Below, piece after piece: positions 17,301 to 25,400 of a stretch of DNA of 52,927 bases. Within the stretch, counting starts at the first letter, position 1, and the number at the start of each line of letters is the position of its first letter. The DNA lies in assembly GCA_018714045.1 (NCBI GenBank), contig DVNX01000114.1:1-52927 (forward strand). Reading direction: 5' to 3'. This DNA is from Candidatus Ornithoclostridium faecavium (GTDB lineage: Bacteria; Bacillota; Clostridia; Christensenellales; UBA3700). Both the position numbers and the translations under genes were made by a program. Under the pieces are notes generated by a model. It ran no database searches. It worked only from the letters and a program-made list of their open reading frames with translations, and was not told the origin of the DNA.

Positions 17301-17819
17301 TTCGTCGTTATCGTCGCTACCAAGAGAGTCGTTGAGCTCATCGGAGCTTTCGGCAGCCATATCCGCTTTATCGCCGTACAAGCCGCTCTTTCCGACTTTT
17401 TCGTCGAAAGCTTTTTTCATGTCCGACACGTCTCCGCTCACGGTTTCGTCTTCTTTCTTGTCCTCTTTTTCGAGTTTATCGAAAAATTCGTCGAAAGTGT
17501 CTTTTTCTTTCTCTTCAAGATCTGCGGCTACTTCATCCGACTCCTCTGTTTCGTCGCTGTCGCAATAATCGGCTCCGAAAGCTATGACGGCGTCGTCGAA
17601 GCCTGCGTCTTTCAGCACCTTATCGATACGATCGTATATCTCGTTGGTAATTTCGATATGTTTCTCGCTGTAGAAGGTCAGTTTTACGGCGTCTAAATGA
17701 ACGATCTCCATACCTCTTAAGATTATGCCGATCTTTATCGCTACCGTATTCAGCTTTTCTGCAGTTTCTTCAGAAATATCTTTTCCTTCGCTGAGATTAA
17801 ATCTTATTAAAACTTTCAT
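14337..17819 (-). CDS. ClpA-like AAA + receiver-like + FtsH-like AAA/M41 protease fusion (1160 aa)
   Basis: An N-terminal alpha/beta domain (1-90) and an acidic linker (90-200) lead to a Clp/Hsp100-type AAA+ module with Walker A GPPGCGKT (~256) and Walker B IVLFDEIEKA (~315). A domain at ~528-660 (VPVLFATDKKY, then ISAIVLDVF) resembles a response-regulator receiver. Then comes a complete FtsH-type AAA with GPPGTGKT (~763), IIFIDEVDGFARKR (~821) and arginine fingers in DPAFVRRFDKR (~890). The M41 metallopeptidase site is HEAGH (~992), with GASSDLRKATELA downstream providing the third zinc ligand. Unlike FtsH (about 650 aa) there is no N-terminal membrane anchor, so the protease is soluble. All catalytic motifs are intact. 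Confidence 0.9.
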   Translation of the reverse strand: MKVLIRFNLSEGKDISEETAEKLNTVAIKIGIILRGMEIVHLDAVKLTFYSEKHIEITNEIYDRIDKVLKDAGFDDAVIAFGADYCDSDETEESDEVAADLEEKEKDTFDEFFDKLEKEDKKEDETVSGDVSDMKKAFDEKVGKSGLYGDKADMAAESSDELNDSLGSDDNDEGSLNEWVREKLRNGKGNTGLAKKEGQEKETFGGVQRRIADLKAALAKKVKGQQHAIDSFVRAYFGAEVLVEKDHKGPLATFLFAGPPGCGKTFISECAAEFLKDREYARFNMSEYSEYGASVNGYEINNTPGVITQFVKKNPKCIVLFDEIEKASQQNLKLFLQILDAGVIRDHGDRKNVSFKDAILIFTTNVARNLYDDVDGANLSGITKSAIVSALATDENPMTRKPYFPQELVSRWAKGTVVMFNRLEPYAIKEIVLSELKNKIATAEKNTGLKINCDFDKTASLIMYSVGGSGDARTMVGEVTRFIESELFDAVSQLTRRKMDVDNLKEITLNVDYKKSDAKNFFEVSEKVPVLFATDKKYNAQLKKACAEAKDVKAIFCNSAEATKKAFDNEISAIVLDVFMKEKDAQDRPSDLEDMESEGVRLFDFIIEKYPEIPIYLFNDEEKGYDDVAFDTFLARGAKGVVHFRSGETEENVSGLTYVKDATITGNNFYKLTRSSNILTYNCAQEIVNDGKELRINVRRLEIKRSVKAEDRGSVLADMSRPDVKFSDVIGSEDVKQAMTECVKYLKNPKQYTSSGKKAPKGILLYGPPGTGKTMLAKALAGETDVTFIEKNATEFYKKYVGEGPESVRDLFRTARRYAPSIIFIDEVDGFARKRTGSEFTHNAEELLTTFLSEMEGFRSNENRPVIVVCATNYGIKAEEDGEKVLDPAFVRRFDKRILVDLPDKEDREKLIRHYLEGKGVDPEGLESGISMLAKKTVGYSHSGIKDIVVSLVERADGQEITDAMLEEAQDMDEHGKSKEYSKESVLRTARHEAGHAMVSWATGKMPAYMTIVSRGSYGGYMMHDNDDKELVDSKSDILDRICCSLGGRAAELVYYGDEAGLTNGASSDLRKATELAVMMIGSWGMHGDRLAVAECFGEAVDKDLYAEVNALMNKELARAVKFIIDNREKADKLIQALLEYNSLDSKQMEKILGAPPVKE

Positions 17820-17860
17820 ACTATTTTGTCTTCCTTTGTCTATTTTCCGTTGTTACGCGG

Positions 17861-20800
17861 TCATATTTTCTTCGGGTCGTTATGCTCCCCGTCGGGTTCT
17901 TCCATCAACGCGTTGAGCACGTTGAGCATATCGTTGTGTTGAGAGTCAATATATTTGTACTCTTCGATATAATTATGCTCTTTAAAGTACGGTTCCTTGC
18001 CGTTTCCTTTCTTGAAACCGCAAGCCACCATATATCTTGTCCATCTGTCGTGTTCCACTGCGCCGAGTTTTACCATGTTCGCAATAGATACGTTTGCATA
18101 ATCGCCTTTATCACAATATTTTTGCGCGACGCAATAGCTCTTTATAAACGCAGGCATTTTACATGCGTAACAGCTCGATGTCCTGGAATAATACATTGCC
18201 TCCGCCCATTGGCGCTCTGCTTCGGCTTTGTTGCCGTTTATATCGATTTCTTTCTGCAGTTCGCCGACTGTATTATCCGAATCGGATTTTACCCCGTCGT
18301 TTTCATTGATGACAACGTCATTGACTGCCTTCCTCAGTTTCTGGATCACGTATTTAGGCTTGTCTGTCCGTTCTTTTTCTACGCTTTTATTCTCCTGAAC
18401 TTCTTTTTCGTCTTCCTTATTCTCTTTTCCTTCTTCCTGTTCTTTCTCCGTATTTTCCTCTTTTTTTTCGTATTTTATCACGTTATAACCGTAGTTCCAT
18501 TGCTTAGCGAGACTCATGTCGACGATATGGTCGTAACTGTACATTTCCTCCGAACTTCCGAACCTTATGACTTTTATGTGCTCAAAAGTCTTTTCGTCTT
18601 TTTCCTGCCAGTTTATGCGATCGTAGTTGAGTTTGTTTCTCAGATTTATCGCGATGACCTGCCAGTTTTCTTTTTTCTTTATGTCCGACGAAAGTTTTTC
18701 GTGCTTGCTGTCTTCGAGAATAGCGTTGGCTATATTCACGTTACTATCGTCGTCGCCGAGCGCGATTATTATAAGGTTGTAATCTTTCTGCTTATTTTCG
18801 CTTTGTTCTTTGTTTTCGCTTTGTTCTTTGTTTTCGCTCTGTTCTTTGTTTTCGCTCTGTTCTTTGCCCGGTTCGCTTCCCAACAGATTGTCAAGCTTAT
18901 TTAATATTTTTTTGCTGTACGCCGATTCGCTGTGCAGCCTGACCTTTACCGGCACGTAATCGTATATGTACTGGTCGCTTGTACTTTGCGGCATATCAAC
19001 GCTTATCGCAGGATGCTTAATGCTGAACAAGCCGCCGACTTCGGACGCGTTTTTATCGTATACTTCCGCAACAAACGCTTGCGGCTTATACTCGACCAAT
19101 TTGCTGTCCTGAAGATTTTTGATGCATTGTTGTTTTGCTTTATCTGCCTGACTTTTGTTTTTTTCGGTGTCAGGAACAAAACGTCTTTTTTCCACGTATT
19201 GTCCGTCCGAAACCGTATGGTCGCCTGCAGCTGCGAATATGTAAGACATCTTCATTGTCTGCTGTCCGTTCTGACCGAAACCAATAACAAGTACGCGGTA
19301 TTCATCTCCAGAGACGTCGTTGGCATAAAGTTTTGGATACTCTTTGATAAGCTTTTCTCTTTTTCCGACGTATGAAAAAGCCGCCATATTGGCTTCGTTT
19401 ATCGCGTCGAACACAAAGTGACGTTTATAATTAAGAAAAGCCTTTCTTTTCTCTTCTCTGACAACTTTAGTATCTTTTGCTGCTGCCGCGGCTTTTTTTG
19501 CGGCTTCTGCCGCGATATTAGCTTCGTCACGGGCTTTATCCGCTTCGTCACGCGCTTCTTTCGCGTCCTCGCGCGCCTTTTCTTCGGCAGCCCCCGTCTT
19601 ACCTTCGGCTTTCTTTGCGTTTTCCTCGGCTTCTTCAGCTGTTTTTTCGGCTTTTTCAGCTATATCTGCCATTACTGCCGCATAATTTTTAGTTCTTTTC
19701 TCCCTTTCTTCTATCTCGTCGTACAACACTTTTTTCGCAAGCGTGCCGATCGTCCTCAGATATTTCGATTTTTCATCGCCTTTATCGTATTCTCCTCCCG
19801 GCGCGAACTTTGCGATCTCGTTTTCGAAACGCGAATCCACGTTTGATATATCTATTTCTTCGTTTACGAGAAAATGATAATTTATGATCATTCCCAGCCT
19901 GTTCATCCTGAAGAGAAATTCAGGATTGAAGCAGTCCTCTCCTTCGTAATTGCCTGCTGTGCGAAGCTTCCATCTCTGACTGAAAGAAAGCTTTTTCATA
20001 AACAGCTTTTCAGTGATCCTTGCAACGTCTTCGCACACCAGCTTGTCGTTTTCGCTGGTCTTGCCCTTCTCCCAGTCGAGGGCGAATATATGCAATTCCG
20101 CGATTTTGTCTGCTTCGATATCTTTTTTATGTTTTTCGAAAACGTTATCCTTTTGCAGACAGTAGTCGTTTTTTATCTTTATCCCGAGGAATTCCGGTAT
20201 CGACTTGTTTTTTCTGCCGGGAGAATAGCTCCTGAACAAAAAACCCGAATGCATTATGTCGATATGCAGAGGATTCTTACCGTCGAAACCTTCCTGTCCT
20301 TCTGTCCTCAAGAAGATTATCAGATATTTCTGACCGTTCTTAGCGTGATGATCCGCAATGCTGTGAGCGAGGATCACGCTGTCTTCGGTGACCGCGGTGA
20401 ATACGTATATCTTGCGGTTGCGCTTCCAGGTAGTCAGCCACGCAGCCGTGCTGTATATCTCATAGCTGAAGCTGAAAGTGATGATACTGATAGCGACCAG
20501 TCCCGCCAGCACGGAAGTGCCCGCGTAAATTATAGTGCGCCAGCACTCGTAATAATCGTAATTAGCAAGTCCTTCGAAAGAAAGCCCTCCTATCGCCTGA
20601 TACAGCGAATAATACATTGCCGCGACAGCCTGCCACCCGTCTTTCGGTAATTCAACCGAAAAGTTACCGTTATCGTCGACTTTCATTATTATCGCCAGTA
20701 CCTTTCCCGCAACGCTCAGCGCCAGCACGGATAAAACGGTGGCGATCTCAGCGACGTACTTTTTGTCCGCTTTTCTTCTTAATCTGAAATATATCCATAT

Positions 20801-20947
20801 GATCGCGCAATACAGAATAGCTATTACCACAAGTCCGCGCAACATATTGACGATCATAAGAAAAATTTCGTTGTCCCAAAACAATCCCAGCGGCAGGATC
20901 AGACCGACCCCGAGAAGCGACAACAATATCAACAGAACCTTTTTCAT
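17861..20947 (-). CDS. Channel-like membrane protein with Rossmann/TrkA-like and RyR domains (1028 aa)
   Basis: Four hydrophobic helices lie at about 2-24, 28-56, 64-90 and 138-166. The amphipathic AMYYSLYQAIGGLSFEG segment before the last one looks like a pore loop. The long cytosolic part starts with a Rossmann-like strand (KIYVFTAVTEDSVILAHSI). It continues with an Ala/Glu/Lys coiled coil (~440-510) and a clear nucleotide-binding motif VLVIGFGQNGQQ (TrkA-N/RCK-like). A KEQSEN x4 linker follows, and the protein ends in an RyR domain around VEHDRWTRYMVACGF. I infer a ligand-gated ion channel or membrane sensor. The start overlaps the stop of the upstream RyR gene by 4 bases, so they are coupled. 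Confidence 0.75.
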   Translation of the reverse strand: MKKVLLILLSLLGVGLILPLGLFWDNEIFLMIVNMLRGLVVIAILYCAIIWIYFRLRRKADKKYVAEIATVLSVLALSVAGKVLAIIMKVDDNGNFSVELPKDGWQAVAAMYYSLYQAIGGLSFEGLANYDYYECWRTIIYAGTSVLAGLVAISIITFSFSYEIYSTAAWLTTWKRNRKIYVFTAVTEDSVILAHSIADHHAKNGQKYLIIFLRTEGQEGFDGKNPLHIDIMHSGFLFRSYSPGRKNKSIPEFLGIKIKNDYCLQKDNVFEKHKKDIEADKIAELHIFALDWEKGKTSENDKLVCEDVARITEKLFMKKLSFSQRWKLRTAGNYEGEDCFNPEFLFRMNRLGMIINYHFLVNEEIDISNVDSRFENEIAKFAPGGEYDKGDEKSKYLRTIGTLAKKVLYDEIEEREKRTKNYAAVMADIAEKAEKTAEEAEENAKKAEGKTGAAEEKAREDAKEARDEADKARDEANIAAEAAKKAAAAAKDTKVVREEKRKAFLNYKRHFVFDAINEANMAAFSYVGKREKLIKEYPKLYANDVSGDEYRVLVIGFGQNGQQTMKMSYIFAAAGDHTVSDGQYVEKRRFVPDTEKNKSQADKAKQQCIKNLQDSKLVEYKPQAFVAEVYDKNASEVGGLFSIKHPAISVDMPQSTSDQYIYDYVPVKVRLHSESAYSKKILNKLDNLLGSEPGKEQSENKEQSENKEQSENKEQSENKQKDYNLIIIALGDDDSNVNIANAILEDSKHEKLSSDIKKKENWQVIAINLRNKLNYDRINWQEKDEKTFEHIKVIRFGSSEEMYSYDHIVDMSLAKQWNYGYNVIKYEKKEENTEKEQEEGKENKEDEKEVQENKSVEKERTDKPKYVIQKLRKAVNDVVINENDGVKSDSDNTVGELQKEIDINGNKAEAERQWAEAMYYSRTSSCYACKMPAFIKSYCVAQKYCDKGDYANVSIANMVKLGAVEHDRWTRYMVACGFKKGNGKEPYFKEHNYIEEYKYIDSQHNDMLNVLNALMEEPDGEHNDPKKI
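18794..18865. repeat. Four tandem 18-bp units inside the RyR membrane gene
   Basis: Four nearly identical 18-bp units encode KEQSEN four times in a row in a linker before a Rossmann-like segment. Copy number of such in-frame repeats can vary by slippage without breaking the frame. Confidence 0.9.
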
Positions 20948-22323
20948 ATCTTTCTCCCCCGTATCTCAGTAATAGAATACCCCGCAGATGCAAGCATATC
21001 CGCCGCACCGTCCGCAAGCTGAAAATCGTATCTTTGCACGTCCGTGCTTTCTTCGTCCGTTCCCTTTCTTTTCGCCTCGACCTTTCTGTAGTCTTCCAGC
21101 CCTTTCCAGGTCGTGACGTTGACGTGTTTGCCCTCTGCGAGCAAGCCGTTCTTATCGCGCGCGGCGTGCTCTTCTTTCGACGCGGGTCCGACCCCGCACG
21201 CAAACATATACTCGTTCCATCTCAGATGCTCTCTGAATGCGAGATGAGTCCTTAAGCTGTCTTTCGCGCATACGGCGTTGTCGTAACAGACCTTGCCGTC
21301 TTTATCCGTCACGCGAGGATTACCGTCGTCGTAAACCGCGTTAAAAGCGAAAATATCGCTCTTTGCTCCTTCTTTGCAATCGAACCCCAACGAAAGCAAC
21401 AATCCTCTTAACGCAAGCGCGGCGTACAGATTGGAATCTCTCTTGACCTTAAGCTTCGCGCCCTCTTTCCATTTCTTACGCTTTTCGGCAAGCAAGGCGT
21501 TCGGATCCCCGCCTTTTAGCGAATCGTACAGCGCGTCTCTCGAAAACGCTATCAGAAGCATCTTAAGATAAAACCCCGCGCAGTCGTCCGAAGCGTCAAA
21601 CTCATATAAGCCGTCCCTTCCGCAGTCTTTGTTCCCTGCGTAGAACACGGCGTGCTCCAGTCCTTTTTCCTTAAGCTCCGCGGCGACTTTTTCAGCTCTT
21701 TCGCGACCGCCGACGACGACCGCCCATACGAACGCGTTCTTAAAGCAGTCCCCGTCGTCAGACTCTTTTACCGAAATTTCCGCCAGCTGCGACGGCAACT
21801 CGTAATACCCCGCTTTTCCTTTTGCTTCTTCAAGCGCTTTCCCCGCAGAGAAATACGGAAGGTCCTTGAGCTTTTCCCTTTCGTCTTTATCCGCGAAAAA
21901 AACGTATTTTATCTTTTCGGCTTTTACGCCGCAAGGCGTGCGCCTTATTTCGATATAAGTAGAAACGAGCGCCTTGAATATCTCTAAAGTATAAGCGTCT
22001 GAGCCGTAAAAAGCGATCGTTACCTTTTTCCCGACAGAAGGGTCGGTAAGCAACGAACGCGAAAAAGCGGCGGGAGCGTTTTTCCATACCAGAGAAAACG
22101 CCGCCGCGCGGTAAATATTTACGGTATCGGGTACGTATCCCTGCGCTTTTTCTATGATCTCTTCGGCTTCTCCGTCGCAGAGAACGAGTATTCTGTCCTT
22201 GTCTGCATCGCCAGCTTCGCGCGCGTAGCGTAAAGCTGCCGCGCCTTCGTCTTTTCCGAAAGCGTGCAGCAATATTTTGTCGTTCAAACAACAAAACCAG
22301 GAAAATTCAGAAAAACCTCTCAT
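20944..22323 (-). CDS. Cytosolic Rossmann-RyR domain protein (459 aa)
   Basis: No membrane helix is present. The N-terminal half has alternating strands and helices like Rossmann/TrkA-N folds (ILLHAFGKDEGAAALRYA at ~17-34; VTIAFYGSDAYTLEIFKAL at ~100; WAVVVGGRERAEKVAAEL). The C-terminal part has the RyR-type core LAFREHLRWNEYMFACGVG, then WKGLEDYRKVEAKR and a closing helix with YDF. The paired His/Arg/Trp pattern parallels the downstream membrane protein. It could be a soluble subunit or ligand-binding partner of that protein, to which it is coupled by an ATGA overlap. A dedicated promoter lies upstream. The RyR call rests on pattern recognition only. Confidence 0.65.
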   Translation of the reverse strand: MRGFSEFSWFCCLNDKILLHAFGKDEGAAALRYAREAGDADKDRILVLCDGEAEEIIEKAQGYVPDTVNIYRAAAFSLVWKNAPAAFSRSLLTDPSVGKKVTIAFYGSDAYTLEIFKALVSTYIEIRRTPCGVKAEKIKYVFFADKDEREKLKDLPYFSAGKALEEAKGKAGYYELPSQLAEISVKESDDGDCFKNAFVWAVVVGGRERAEKVAAELKEKGLEHAVFYAGNKDCGRDGLYEFDASDDCAGFYLKMLLIAFSRDALYDSLKGGDPNALLAEKRKKWKEGAKLKVKRDSNLYAALALRGLLLSLGFDCKEGAKSDIFAFNAVYDDGNPRVTDKDGKVCYDNAVCAKDSLRTHLAFREHLRWNEYMFACGVGPASKEEHAARDKNGLLAEGKHVNVTTWKGLEDYRKVEAKRKGTDEESTDVQRYDFQLADGAADMLASAGYSITEIRGRKI

Positions 22324-22368
22324 CTCTTCCCTTATCCTATATTGCGCGCGAGCGCGTCGCTATGATTT

Positions 22369-22397
22369 ATTTTACTATAAGCCCTATAACTTGTCAA
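22369..22397 (-). promoter_or_regulatory. Promoter of the RyR/protease transcription unit
   Basis: Minus strand TTGACA (22397-22392), a 17-bp spacer and TAAAAT (22374-22369). It sits in the only sizeable gap between the helicase and the RyR genes. Confidence 0.75.
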
Positions 22398-22426
22398 TAT
22401 ATAACGGCAAGTCAGCCTTTGATCGT

Positions 22427-25400
22427 CTAAGCAAGCGCAAGCGTAACGAATCCGACGAGTTTGTTCTTTTCCTCTTCCCTGTCCGCTATCCACTCCGCCG
22501 ACCATATTCTGTATACCTTCCAGCCCATATTCTTGAGCACGTCCCTTCTGAGACGGTCGCGGTCTCTCGTATTTTTAGTTCTCTGATATCCTCTTCCGTC
22601 GCACTCGATAGCAACGACGTATTCGCCGCTTCCCGGGCGTTTTACCGCAAGGTCTATCCTGTATTTCGACGCGCCGACGTTCCTTTCCACTTCAAAGCCC
22701 TCTGCGACGAGGAATTCGTATACGTCGTCCTCAACGCTGCGCACGATACTACCGCCGACGTCATAAGCTCCGCTCGCCCTTCCGGGGTTTTCCGCATAGT
22801 CGATATACGCCTTGAGAAGCCGTGTTCCCTCTGAAGATTTATCGGTCACGACGACCTCTCCCGCATGCACCGAAGTGACGAGTTTCACGTTTATTTTAGC
22901 TCTCGTCACCGCTACGTTCAGTCTTCTCTCTCCGCCCTTGTTGTTGAGAGGACCGAAACGCTGAGCGAATTTGCCTTCCTCGTCCTTGCCGTAGCCCATG
23001 CTGAATATTATCGTATCTCTTTCGTCCCCCTGCACCGTTTCGAGGTTCTTGACGAAAAACGGCTCGTCTTTAGTCTCGCTGAAAAATTCGTTTGCCGCGG
23101 CTATCTCGTCGGGATCGGTCAACGCAGCCCTGCGTCTGTTTATCATGTTTTCGACGGTGTCCCTCTGTTTAAGACCGAACGCGACGACTCCGAGGCTCCT
23201 TTCGGGGTGCTTTTTCATGTGCTCGAAAACGAGATCCGCGACTTTTTCAGCCTCGATCGGGTTGTTTTTGTCCCTTCTTACGTACACGCCGTCAGGCACG
23301 TAAACGTGCTCAACGCCGTAATCTTCCGTTGTCGCCGCTACGCCCGGGAAGGTCTGCAGATTGCCGTAATAGAAATTGGCGTTAGAGAATGCGATAAGTC
23401 TTTCGTTCCTGCTGCGGTAATGCCATTTCAGGCTTATGCCGTCCATCACCCTCGCGCTGAGTTCGAGTATTGATTCGCCCAGGTCTTCTGTCTCAGAACG
23501 GGTTTCGCACTCATCGTCCTCTTCGTCTTCGAGAGAGTCTATCCCCGAAGCGAACAGATTGCTGGGCGGCATCTGCTGAGAGTCTCCGACAACTATCAAC
23601 TGCTTGCCGCGGAAGATCGAACACATTGCGTCCTCAGGCAATACCTGAGACGCTTCGTCGAATATCACGACATCGAACTTTATCGCGGTATCGCTGAGAT
23701 AAGAACTTACGCTGAGCGGCGACATCATGAAACACGGCTTGAGCTTCTGTATGAATTCAGGCATATCCTTAAGCAGAGTCCTTATCGATTTCTTTCCGCG
23801 CTTAAGTTCCGATTCGTGTATAAAATCCGCTTTATCCTTATCGTATTCTTCCTTTAATGACTCGGGCACGACGTCCCTTTCCGAATTAAGCTTTCCCGGG
23901 ATCTCCCTCTGAGCCGCGGCGAATCCTATCTCGTCCGCTCTGCAGAAATCTCTTACCGCTTCGTTCTGACCTTCGGCGGTAAATCCGTACAGCGCGGGGA
24001 ACGAGTATCTCACCTCTTCTATCCACTGAGAATAGAAAAGCTTTTTATAGCAATTCTTCCATTCCTCGGGAGAAACGCCTGCGGTAGCGGCAGCGTTGAT
24101 GAATTTGTCGTCTCCCGTTCTCTTCAGCATTAAAGCAATGTCTCTCTTTTCGACGTAAGATCCGAAATCCGCGACAGCCGACAACAGACCCTTCGCGCCC
24201 TCCTCTATATCCGAAAAACTGCTGTCCGTACTTACGAATGACGTGAAAATCTCCATTGCTTCCGTCATTTCCGCTTCGAGATCTCTCAGCACCGCGTCGA
24301 GTTCTTCGCCCGTCGAGATAATTTCTGTCTTTGCTCTGTTCAGCTCTCTTACGGACATATCCCTGAATCTTGCCGAGTCTACGGCGTCGCATCTGCCTAT
24401 AAGAGCGTGGAATCTTTCTATCTTTTCCGCGTCCTTAACGTCGTCAGAGGTAAGCCCCAGCATTTCCAGTTTCTCTTCCGCGCTTCTCAACCTTGCGTCC
24501 GAAGCCTTTCTTGCGACAAGCTCTCCGAGTCGCACGCATGTAGAAGCGTACCCCTGCCTTTCTACGCCTGGAAGCGCGTGGCTCCACAACGCGTTCATAT
24601 CGTTGCGGTAGCTCTTTCCGAACAATCTTGCAAAAAAAGAATAGCCCGACAAACGGCTTTTCATCGCTTGGACGTCGAGCAAGAGGACTCCGTCGTCGAA
24701 ATACATTCCCGTACGTACCGCGAGTTCGTCGTTTTCTCTTTTCGCTTCGATATATTCTTTAAGAGCTTTTATCGCTTCCTTACGGTAACTTTCTTCAAAG
24801 AATTTCGGAGTAATGCCGTCGTACGCGCTGAGAGCCTCGATGAATTTCTTTATTCCGTAGTTGTCAAAAGGATATTCGAACGCTATGCCGTAATCTCTGA
24901 ACATATTGCCCGCCGCGACCAACCTGCCCGCAGTTGTCTTTATCCTGCCCAGCAGACTTACGACTTTTTCCCTGTCGCCCTTTCCGATTCCGTCTTTCAG
25001 ATACGCCCACGGACTTGACGAACAACACGGATCGCCGCCGTCTTTACAGCAAAGCGCGTAACGCTCTATCAAAGACAGCGTTTCTTCCAGCATTTCGGGA
25101 GTTCTGCTCTTTATGTCGGAAATCGTAAAATCCACGTCGGCGACGTCGATATACGCCGTATACGCTCCGAAGAGATCGTAGACCGTCATTCCCAGCTCAG
25201 GCAACTCTGTCGCGAGAGCTTCGCTGTATCCCGAAAGTTTCCTGCCCGAACGGTTTCTTTCAGACCTGACCTTATCCCCTTCGCTGTGAGTGTATTCCTC
25301 TTTATCCAGTACGAGCACTTCCTTTATCGACCTGATGAACTCCTTTTTGTTCGCCTTCTGACTGTGAAGCTCGAGACAATAATCGCCCAGTCCTACTTTT

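Noticed and set aside
18794-18865. Short tandem repeats as a CRISPR array
   Set aside because: Units are contiguous, lack spacers and are in frame within a gene.
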